From the NCBI GenBank assembly GCA_934292805.1, contig CAKQXQ010000016.1, positions 1 to 49,689 on the forward strand: a stretch of DNA of 49,689 bases, given 5' to 3'. This DNA is from an uncultured Roseburia sp. GTDB taxonomy: Bacteria > Bacillota > Clostridia > Lachnospirales > Lachnospiraceae. How positions within the stretch are numbered: the first letter of the stretch is position 1; each line of letters begins with the position of its first letter. Under the pieces are notes generated by a model. The model worked only from the letters and a program-made list of their open reading frames with translations, searched no databases and had not been told where the DNA came from. Positions 8,036 to 18,100 of the stretch are shown one piece after another. The translations under genes and the position numbers were made by a program.

Positions 8036-8545
8036 TTATTTTATTTTCATTTTGTCCTCTTCTGCTATCCACGACACAAAAGCTACATCTGCACCACCCA
8101 TTTTTACAATTCTTTCTTTATGCGTCATAACTCCATAGTCATGTTCTTCATCCCAACTACAATAAAAATGAAATCCTATATATGCCACCCCATCATTTTC
8201 TATATCTAAAATATATATACGTCTAGGTTTTATTAATTTTTTCAAGTCCTGTATATCATTAATATCTGGCATACATTCATCCATTTCTTCTTCATACCCA
8301 TATTCTTTTTGCATATTAGGATACTGGACTAATAATTCATTTAATATACTTTGCAATATTTTTTCTTGGTTAATCATAAGATATTCATATGCAAGTACAT
8401 GTCGAGATTCCAGTGACTCTATAGATTTATCTCCTCCAATATTCAAATCAATTTCCATCTCTTTGTCAAAAAAATGATTCCACGAAATCAAAGTTATGCT
8501 TCCACTCCAAAATCCATCTATATGTTTTACATTTGGTATTAACAT
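8036..8545 (-). CDS. DUF6985/DUF2004-like immunity protein
   Basis: The 169-residue protein ends with a FYCSWDEEHDYGVMTHKERI segment followed by KMGGADVAF. This block marks the DUF6985/DUF2004 group of immunity proteins commonly paired with HNH-type toxins. The N-terminal half is beta-rich and the middle acidic (EYGYEEEMDECMPD). Its ribosome site AGGAGG overlaps the stop codon of the WHH toxin frame and the ATG is 10 nt on, so the pair is translationally linked. It should protect the cell against the WHH nuclease tip. Confidence 0.75.
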   Translation of the reverse strand: MLIPNVKHIDGFWSGSITLISWNHFFDKEMEIDLNIGGDKSIESLESRHVLAYEYLMINQEKILQSILNELLVQYPNMQKEYGYEEEMDECMPDINDIQDLKKLIKPRRIYILDIENDGVAYIGFHFYCSWDEEHDYGVMTHKERIVKMGGADVAFVSWIAEEDKMKIK

Positions 8546-8554
8546 ATTTTCCTC

Positions 8555-9997
8555 CTATGGTCTGATTCCTTTTCTTATTAGCGAAGCTCCACCTGTATGT
8601 CTTACCGCACTGTGTAAGTCACTTGGAACTAGTAACATCGTTCTACCATCTTCTACATGGTGCCATGTATACCCTGCCGGTGTGCTAGAATATCCTGCTA
8701 CTTTATTGGCTTTTATAAAATCGTAATATGCATCTCCTTCAAGATTTTCTACAGTAACTTTCTTAATACTGTAATCTTCAAAATCCGGAAATCCTTCTTT
8801 ACTGAATTTAATTCCATTTGGATATTTTTTTGCCAATTCCTCGCTTAATTCATAGACTTTTCCAGCATATTTTTTATTTATTATTCTTATACCATCCAAA
8901 TCTGAATTACTATCACTTCCTGCTAATTTAGCATTCTGCGATATATTTCCAATCTCATCCGCACGTCTTGCATTCTCGATTGCCTGTACACCACTAACTC
9001 CAGCAATAAGTGTTTCTCCGCTTACAAGATTAGAAATAACCCTTACATCCTCGTAAGTATTCTCTCCAAGGAAGTCCTTCACTGGATTCTTGCCTGTATA
9101 AGCTTCATTATAATCGAATCCGCCAATTGCCAGACCAATTCCTGCATTTGCACCAAGTGCTGCACCAGTCATTCCTGCCATTGTACCGCCACCTGCAAGT
9201 GCAAATCCTGCATAAGGTGCCAGAACTAATGAGATAGTACCAAGTGCCATCTGCAGCTGTGCATTTCCTGCAGCATCCTGCTTCTGATAATAAGCATTGC
9301 TGTCACAAAGCTGTCGGTTCTGCTCGCTTATTGTCTTCATGGTACTCTTAAGCTTATATACTTCTGCCCTTACATCCGATGGCATCCGCTCTTCATTCGT
9401 TCCGAACTTGTCTTGAATGTAGCTTAACTTAGCCGAGGAAGTCTCTAACGTCTTCTGGTTCTCTGCAAGCTTCCTGGAGTTATTCGATATCTGAACCATC
9501 GCTTCCGCTTTGTTCATGACCGCATTCGTCATCAGGAATGTTACAGCCGCTGCTCCTACTGCTACTCCAATGGTTGCCGGGAATGCTGCCAGTGCCGCTG
9601 CACCTACTGCCAAGCCAAGGACTGTAGCTGTCAGATACTTCAACTGTCTGCTCCAGTTGATGTGTCCTGTCGGATCGATAAAGTTCAGCGGATTATTGCA
9701 TACATACAGATACCGGTTTCTTGTCAGTGGCTGTAATAAGTCACCAAGGTAGCTGTCCTCTGAAATGAATACTGCCCGGTTCGTATCATACCATCTTGCC
9801 CTAAGATACTGTAATCCAGTCTCACGGTTATAATCTTCTCCGTTGTAGGTATACATATTTCCAGTACGGTGTACCAGACTGTTACTGTTCACATTGTCGC
9901 TGTATCCAAGTGTCAGGTTACCGAATGGATCATATGCGAACTTATCTGTTTCCTGATTCTCGTCAAGAACACGTTCCACAGAACCAAGTCCATTATA
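8555..9997 (-). pseudogene. Orphan RHS C-terminal cassette with a WHH nuclease tip
   Basis: RHS homology starts at about 9997 (YYNGLGSVERVLDENQETDK); upstream in frame is unrelated sequence with a stop and no ATG, and a GTG at 9979 is the first possible start. The core, hydrophobic stretch and EIGNISQNA junction are intact. The tip contains SSTPAGYTWHHVEDGRTMLL and DLHSAVRHTGG, the signature of the WHH group of HNH/Endo VII nuclease toxins, which cut nucleic acid in the target cell. The DUF6985-like immunity gene follows directly. Without promoter, signal peptide or N-terminal domains it can only act after recombination with the full gene. Confidence 0.82.
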
Positions 9998-10019
9998 GTA
10001 TTTAGGCGGTTCAACATTA

Positions 10020-10063
10020 AATCGAGAATGTCCCTATCAATTTTAAAAAGAACATTCTCGATT
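10020..10063. terminator. Inverted repeat after the main immunity gene
   Basis: Arms 10020-10033 and 10050-10063 pair at 13 of 14 positions (AATCGAGAATGT core) with a 16-nt loop. It lies about 70 nt past the immunity gene at 10132-10479 and about 20 nt before the RHS homology of the WHH cassette begins. Confidence 0.5.
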
Positions 10064-10131
10064 CTGTATTTATGTCTAATTATTTGGGTACCATTTTCTA
10101 TATGTCATAATATTGTCCTTACAATTCGCTA

Positions 10132-10479
10132 CTATCTCACTTTGTAATTTAAGCAAAACAACAAAGCTTTATCTAATGCACTTATCACATCATCTTTTTT
10201 CATAGTTTTCTTGTCACCAAAAAAATATATAGGCGCTATTTCTTGTAAATCTGATGTATCTATATCCATTGCTTCGAAATACACAAATTGATACGGAACA
10301 TACTGAGAATTAGTCACTGAAAGCTGTGCTATACAATTTGGGAAGTCAAAATCAATGATTAATGCATCATCATTATTTTTTGATAGTATAATTTCATTTT
10401 TATTTTGAAACATTGGTAGAGATTTTTCGTACCATTTTAAAACTGATGCTTTTATCATTTCATAATTATAATCACTCAT
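10132..10479 (-). CDS. Probable immunity protein for the TreTu-like tip
   Basis: I place the start at the ATG at 10479 (MSDYNYEMIKASVLKWYEKS), two bases after the RHS stop, with AAGGGG about 10 nt upstream; a longer frame to 10554 lies inside the toxin gene and is unlikely to be used. The 115-residue product is acidic with no signal peptide or membrane segment and ends DKALLFCLNYKVR. I do not recognise the family. Its fixed position behind the toxin tip is the only evidence for an immunity role. Confidence 0.65.
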   Translation of the reverse strand: MSDYNYEMIKASVLKWYEKSLPMFQNKNEIILSKNNDDALIIDFDFPNCIAQLSVTNSQYVPYQFVYFEAMDIDTSDLQEIAPIYFFGDKKTMKKDDVISALDKALLFCLNYKVR

Positions 10480-10480
10480 A

Positions 10481-12136
10481 TTATTTAATCCCCTTAATTG
10501 ATATATTAGTAGCATCTGGCATTTCTGTAATTCTAGGCAATCCTTTTTTGGCATTTAATCTATCAAGCAAAGATCCAGGTCCATTTATAATTCCCCAACC
10601 ATCTGTTCCACCTTTTGAAATAGTATTGCTAGGAACATCAAATTCAACATATATAGATCCTTTAGGTGCTTGTTTTTCAAATGCATTAATATCTGCTGGA
10701 TTAGCAACATGTACTTTATTATCACCAGACATTTGAACTTTTCCTGTTTTAACCATCTTGTCATATTCGTCCTGTGACATCCATCTTCCTACTCTTGTTG
10801 TACCAGTACCATTCTTATCAATTGATACTCCATCTGTCACATTTGCATTCTGCGATATATTCCCAATCTCATCCGCACGTCTTGCATTCTCGATTGCCTG
10901 TACACCACTCGCTCCGGCAATCACCGTTTCACCGCTTACAAGATTGGAAATTGTCCTTACATCCTCGTAAGTATTCTCTCCAAGGAAGTCCTTTGCTGGA
11001 TTCTTGCCAGTGTATGCTTCATTATAGTTGAATCCGCCAATCGCCAGACCAATTCCTGCATTCGCACCAAGTGCCGCACCGGTCATACCTGCCATTGTAC
11101 CGCCACCTGCAAGTGCAAGTCCTGCATAAGGTGCCAGTACCAGTGAGATTGTTCCAAGTGCCATCTGCAGCTGTGCATTTCCAGCTGCATCCTGTTTCTG
11201 ATAATAAGCATTGCTGTCACAAAGCTGTCTGTTCTGCTCGCTTATGGTCTTCATGGTGCTCTTGAGCTTATATACTTCTGCCCTTACATCCGACGGCATC
11301 CGCTCTTCATTCGTTCCGAACTTGCTTTGTATGTAGCTTAACTTTGCCGAGAAAGTCTCTAACGTCTTCCGGTTCTCCGCAAGCTTCTTGGAATTGTTTG
11401 ATATCTGAACCATCGCTTCCGCTTTGTTCATGACCGCATCCGCCATCAGGAATGTTACAGCCGCTGCTCCTACACCTACTGCGATCGTTGCCGGGAATGC
11501 CGCCAGTGCAGCTGCTCCTACTGCAAGTCCAAGGACTGTAGCTGTCAGATACTTTAACTGCCTGCTCCAGTTGATATGTCCGCTCGGATCGATAAAGTTC
11601 AGCGGATTATTGCATACATACAGATACCGGTTTCTTGTAAGTGGCTGCAACAGGTCGCCAAGGTAACTGTCTTCCGACAGGAACACTGCACGGTTCGTAT
11701 CATACCATCTGGCTCTAAGGAACTGTAACCCTGTCTCGCGGTTATAGTCTTCTCCGTTATAGGTGTACATATTTCCGGTGCGGTGTACCAGACTGTTACT
11801 GTTCACGTTATCGCTGTATCCAAGTGTCAGGTTGCCGAACGGATCATAGGCAAACTTATCTGTCTCCTGTCTTTCGTCAAGAACACGTTCCACAGAACCC
11901 AGTCCATTGTAGAGATAATAACACTTTGATGTCTCGCTGTTCAGCTTATTGCCATAGACATCCCGCTTTCTTCCGGAAGTCTCGATGCTGATACGTTCCA
12001 TACCGTATGTATAGTCTACCTCGGAATCGAAGTTAATACCATACTCAGCAAGTACTCTCGTGTAATTCGTGTTCACATCGTTCAGATACTCTGTCAGACA
12101 GTAATTCGGGCTTGCATTGCCACCGTTGTTCGTGAT
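10481..12136 (-). pseudogene. Detached C-terminal part of the main RHS toxin: RHS core plus TreTu-like ADP-ribosyltransferase tip
   Basis: This is the direct in-frame continuation of the large RHS gene after the TGA at 12137-12139. It encodes the last YD repeats, the RHS core (RARWYDTNRAVFLSEDSYLG, then NNPLNFIDPSGH), a Gly/Ala-rich hydrophobic stretch (about 11,580-11,430), and the junction EIGNISQNA near 10,850. The tip has GRWMSQDEYDKMVKTGKVQM, HVANPADINAF and GSIYVEFDVPS plus INGPGSLL. I match this order to the TreTu family of RHS ADP-ribosyltransferases, which modify 23S rRNA in the Photorhabdus example. The frame has no strong start of its own (GTG at 12076), so a toxic product would need readthrough or repair of the stop. 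Confidence 0.75.
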
Positions 12137-15100
12137 TCACTCATAAAGCTCTGCGGCAGCATCACTGATTCCTTCCGGAATCTTCGTATCTCTTGAACCG
12201 ACTCCCTTTGCCGGTGGATTGTAATCCAGCTGGAATGCACGGTTGCCGTCTCCATCGTAAGTGATTGCAAGTAACAGGTCTTTTCCACCGGTGACCGCTT
12301 TCAGGCGGTTCTCGGTATCATACTCATAAGCTGTGATGTTCTTGATCTGTGCTTTTCCTGCAACAGTCTCTATCAGATTTCCATCTGCATCATACTCATA
12401 AGTCGTGGTCACCCATTTCTTCTTCTCAAGTGTTGTGGATGTCTCTATCTGGTTGGAATCGTTGTACGTATATTTTACGATATCCGTCCGCGTATTTCCA
12501 GTCCATTTTGCGGCTTCGATTCGGTTTCCTGCATCATCATACTTATAACAGTACTTAATATCAGAACATCCTTTACGCTTCTGTGTACAGGATAAGATCT
12601 CCCAGTTTGCATTATATACATAGCTGCTTGTGGTTGTAATGGCTGCGGTATAACATCCACAATCCTCTGTACTCAGTGCTTTCGTTGCTCCGAACTTACC
12701 ATGGTGGCAGTTGTCATGCTTCGTTCCGTCAGAATTGTTGCCTGGGTGCTTATTGCCATTTCCGTTGCCATGATTGCCATTACCGTTGCCATTTCCATTG
12801 TTACCATTTCCGTTCAGATGGCCATTACAGTAGATCGTCACTGCCTCCGTAGCTTTCTCCTCTGTAACATATCCCATCTCATTGTAGGTATACTCATAAC
12901 TGGAAAGTGTCTGATCACATGCTGTGCAGACATTCATCAGACGTGTGATATTTCCTTCTTCATCATATGTGATGTATGTTGCAGTATTACTTTCCGGTCT
13001 GTTCGTATACTTCAACTGGTTGTTGCTGTCATAACGGTAGCTGACGATCTTGCCCTCACGATCAGTTACTCTTGTAAGATTATTGTTTGCATCATATTCG
13101 TAAGATACCGCTGTTCCATCCGGATATCCGATTGCTGTGATGTTACCGTTCGCGTCATATGCATATGTAACTTTCTTTCCTGCTCCGTTCGTAACCGCTG
13201 TGATACGTCCAAGTGCATCTGTCTCATAGTTACTGGTTCCAGTTGTGTCCATCATGCTGACACGGTTGCCATCTGCATCATAACCATAACGCACAGCAGC
13301 TTCTGCGTCTTCCCCCTCTGCAGTCTTATATGACTTCTCGATCAGCCGGTTGAGCTTGTCATAATCATAGTGAATCCGCTTGCCGCTGTTCTTCACATAC
13401 TCTGTCAGACGTCCTGCTTCATCGTAGATGTTCGTCTCTATCCTTCCGGCATCATCCGTAAGGGAAGTCAGATTTCCGGCCTGATCATATGTATAGATGG
13501 TTGTTCTGCCAAGTGCATCGATATATGCGGTCATACGATCCATGGAATCATATTCGTAATAGGTTTTGCCTCCTGCCGCATCTTCCACTCCGGTCAGGTT
13601 GTTATTTACATCATAACTGTATCTTGTCACATGACCGGTCGGATCCGTGTAGACTGACATATTTCCGTGTCCGTCGTATTCATAACCGGCACTGTAGCCT
13701 CTGCGGTCTGTGTAGCTTAAGAGTTGTCCTGCAGCATCATACGTATACTTATTGCTATTACCTAATGCATCCGTCATGGATGTAAGGCGGTCCGTCCTAT
13801 CATACTGATATCCGGTCACATTGCCTAATGCATCTGTAACTGATGTCTGGTTATAGTTACCGTCATATCCATAACTTATCTTACTTCCACCCGGTGTAGT
13901 GATCGATGTCACGATTCCTGCCGGATCATAAGCTACTTCTGTGATCTGCTCTAATGGATCGGTAACCGTTATCATGCGGTCTGCTGCATCGTATCCATAA
14001 GATGTCACATGTCCCATTGCATCTGTCACACCTGTCAGGTTACCGAACGCATCAAAGGTATTTACAGTATGTCCGCCCTCCGCATCGGTTACCTCTGTCA
14101 GATGATGCAGTCTGTCATAACCGTAAGCAGTCACTCGTCCCATGCTGTCTTTCTCCTGAACGAGATTATCGACTGCATCATAACTCATCTGAATCGTGTA
14201 GGAAAGCGGTGTTGTCACAGAAGTCATTCTTCCTGCCACATCATAAGTATAAGTATATGTTCCACCATCTGCCTGTGTGAGCTTTGTCACGTTGCCATTC
14301 AGATCTACATCATAACCTGTCACATTCTTCTTCGCATCTACTGACTTTGTGAGGTTTCCATGAAGGTCGTAATCATACGTCTTCACTGCACCTAGTGGTG
14401 AGATACTCTTTACCATACGGTCAAGTACATCATAGACATATTCTGTGATAAGTCCATTCTCATCCTTTGCTTTCACAAGGTTGCCAACTGCATCATAACG
14501 GTACGCCTTATTGCCGCCCTCTGCGTCAGTTGTCTCTGTCAGACGGTCTAACAGGTCATATGCGTATGTCGTCACAGAACCATTGCCATCAGTTGCCTGT
14601 ATGAGGTTGCCTACAGCATCATAAGCATAACTGTTCGTGTTCTTATCCGCATCTGTTACTTTCGTAAGATTTCCGGTCGGATCGTATTCGTAGGAAATCT
14701 CTGCTCCAAGTGGATCAATTACTTTAATAAGTGCATGAATCTTATTATAGCTGTACTGATACTGACGTTCCTCGGACTGGCTCATGCCTGTCTGATTGCC
14801 TGCTGCATCATAACTATACTCGGTTACATTGCCCTCTGCATCTGTAACCGTGATGATATGATCCATGCTGTCATATGCGTAAGATGTTGTACTTCCATCT
14901 GCCGCTGTAACCGTAAGAAGTCTTCCCTTTGCATCATACTCATAAGAAGTCGTTCTCTCTAATGCATCTGTAATGCTTAAGATACTTCCTGCTGCATTGT
15001 AAGTGTAAGTATTATCTTTTCCGGTGTTGTCTGTCTCATGTACTTTATTATTCCTGCTGTCGTAAGTGTATTCTGTCTTAAGCCCCTGCACATCTGTAAG

Positions 15101-18100
15101 GGAGATAAGATTATAAGCCTTATCATAAGTCATGACAGATGAGATATCTTTCTGTCCATCTACCTCCGGAAGTGTAACTCTCACCGTATGTCCTGTCTTA
15201 TCATACTCATAGGTATAAGTGTTACCGTTTGCATTGGTCATAGAGAGCATATTTCCATTCGGACTGTAAGCATATGCTGTCTCGCCCTTTAATGCATCTG
15301 TGACTTTAACAACGTGGTCTGCTGCATCATATTCATATACCGTGATCGCACCATTGCCATTTGTCACAGATGTGCGTCGGTCGATTGCATCATAAGTGTA
15401 GGATGTCTTGTTACCATTTGCATCTGTCTCTGTCAGGATATTTCCGTTCAGATCATATGCAGTCTCTGTAACATTACCCTCTGCATCTGTTGCCTTCACT
15501 CTTCTTCCGACTGCATCATAGGCATAAGCAGTTACAGCACCATTCTCATCGGTATAGGTGCTTAATCTTCCTGCCTTATCATAACCGTAAGATGCTCTCG
15601 CACCAGCCGCATTTACAGAGGACTTCAGCTGTCCATTGCCATCATAAGTGAAGCTTGTCTCTTCTCCAAGACTGTTTGCTGCATGAACGATCTTTCCATC
15701 CCCATTGTAAGAATAAGTGACGGTAAGTCCCAGAACGTCTGTGCTCTCTGCGATACGGTTTCTGCTGTCGTAGCGACAGACTGACTTAGCACCGTCAGCA
15801 TAGACAGTTGCCATCAGATTGCCATTCTTGTCATAGGAGTAACGTGTCGTATTGCCGTTTCCATCTGTCTCTGCTGTCTTCCATCCATTCACCGTATCAT
15901 ACTGATACTTCACGGTATTGCCTTCTGCATCGGTGATCTGGATCAGATTTCCATTCTTGTCGTAATCATATGCTGTGATGCCGCCTTCTTTATCTGTCTC
16001 GCTGATCAAGCGTGCTCTTGCATCGAACTCGTAGGTTACTGTCTCACCATCTGTATCAGTCTCAGCAACTTTCTCTCCGTTTTTATCATACGTATAACTG
16101 ATGACCTGTCCGAGTGCATCGGTTCCTGTCAGGACATTACCCATTGCATCATAAGTAAAGGTTGATTTCTTACCTCTTGGATTTATGATGGTAAGTACAT
16201 TTCCGACTGCATCATACTCATACGACGTGCTTCCACCATCAGCTGTTACATGCTGGAGCAGCCTGCCCTCTTTATCATAGGCATCGACGGTACGGTTACC
16301 AAGTGGATCTTTCGCTTCGATGAGAAGATTCATCGCATTATACGCATACTGCCAGGTATATCCGGTGCCATCTGTATAGCTGTCCGGCATTGCACCGTTA
16401 TAATGGTATTTCTTATGGTTACCTGCTGCACTCACCTGCTCGATCAGGCGGTTACTGCTGTCATAAGTGTAGGTTTCCTGTGTGCCATCTGCATAAGTGA
16501 CACTGATCAGGTTGTCTCTGTCATCATAACTGTAAGATGTCACATTACCATTCGCATCAGTTTCTGTTACTATCAGATTTCTGTCATTGTAGCTGCTTCC
16601 TGTTGTACCGCCATCTGCTTTTGTGGTCTGTATCCGGTTTCCGGCTGCATCATAGGCATAAGTGGTCACATTTCCCATCTCGTCTGTCTCAGATGCGAGG
16701 TGGTTCTGTTCGTCATAGGTTTTCTTAACTGTTGTTCCGTCCGCATAGTGGATTGCTGTTGTACGGTACTGGTCATCATAGCTGTATATGGTATGATTGC
16801 CCATGTTGTCAATGGTCTCTGTCTTACCATCACTGTAGATTAGTCTGGAAGTATTGCCATTGGCATCGATCTGCTCTGTCACACGTCCGTTGGAATCATA
16901 AGTATTCTTTACCACGCGATTGCCATTTGCGTCATACCATGCGGTCATCTGGTGTTTGTCATCATATTCGTAGCGGATAATGTCTCCGTTAGCATTCTGA
17001 TAGCTGCTGAGGTTGCCCTCTGCATCATAGGTATAGGCAAGTACTGCACCATTCGGCAGTGCAATACTTGTAATTCTGCCCTGTGCATCTGTTGTGAAAG
17101 AATAGGTCTTTCCAGATGGTGAAGTGAGTGCTGACAGATGATATGCTTCATCATAAGCCACTGTTGTTGTATTTCCATGGCGGTCTGCGATAGAAGTAAG
17201 CATACCGGCTGCATTAAAGGTATGTGTCTGATAATCGCCATCCGTAAGTGTCCATGATACGATGGATGGCTCGTCTTCCCATACCTCGCCATCTTCATCA
17301 GCGTCTGCATTTTCTTCTGTATCCGCTTCTTCGGTACTCTCTGCGTTTTCTCCATAAACCGGCGTCAGAACATACGCATATCCTGCCGGTGCATAATATC
17401 TGCCGTCCTCGCCCGGTGTCATTGTATAGAAGCTGCCATCTCCTTTTTTGTAGATGACACTTCCATCTTCTAACATGGACAGGGATTCATCCGCCTCGAA
17501 TGTCCATCCACGTCCGAATGGCGAGTTGATGGATGCACCTTTGGAATTATAGTTTCTGTTGATTGCAAAGTTCCCACCGATATCCGGTATGGATACATCC
17601 TCAGTATCCATGTAGAAATTACCGGTATTCAGGTTCACCGGTTCAAAGCCGAACTCGCAGTGAAGTCCACGCCCCATTAACAGACCATCAATCGCTGCCA
17701 TCTCTGCCTCGGTCAAATCCGATGGAGAGTATGGCACATTCGTTGCAGGATTTCTTACAAAGATCGTATTTCCTGCAACCACAAGGCTGTCCTGTACCCG
17801 GTTATCCTTTAAGATGGTATTCAGTTCTACCCCATAGTAAGCCGCGATCTTCGGGAAGGTGTCGAATCTTGCAACCGGATATACAAGGAACGTGTCACTT
17901 GCTTTCTCTGTGGAAGAAGCACCGTCTTTCTTCGCGGTTGCAAGAAACTGGTAGACAGTATTGTATGTAAAGCCTGCATACAGCTCACTCTGCCAGTTAG
18001 ATTGCAATGCTTTATATCTGGTTGCATTCGGGAATGCTTCCAGAAACGGAATGCTGTTCGGATATGCATAGCGTTTTAATGCTGTTGTTGTATGCTTCGT

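Noticed and set aside
10480..10554. Longer N-terminus for the immunity protein at 10132-10479
   Set aside because: The extension lies inside the toxin coding sequence and lacks a ribosome site, while the ATG at 10479 has one.
12701..13333. A 210-codon open frame on the plus strand (and similar ones at 1612-2103 and 16250-16843)
   Set aside because: They lie opposite the YD-repeat coding sequence, mirror its repeat period, and have no ribosome site. They are shadows of the RHS gene and its copy.
12200..17200. Short regularly spaced similar sequences that could suggest a CRISPR array or tandem DNA repeat
   Set aside because: The period matches the roughly 20-residue YD protein repeat, the copies are degenerate, and the frame is open throughout. 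It is a protein repeat.
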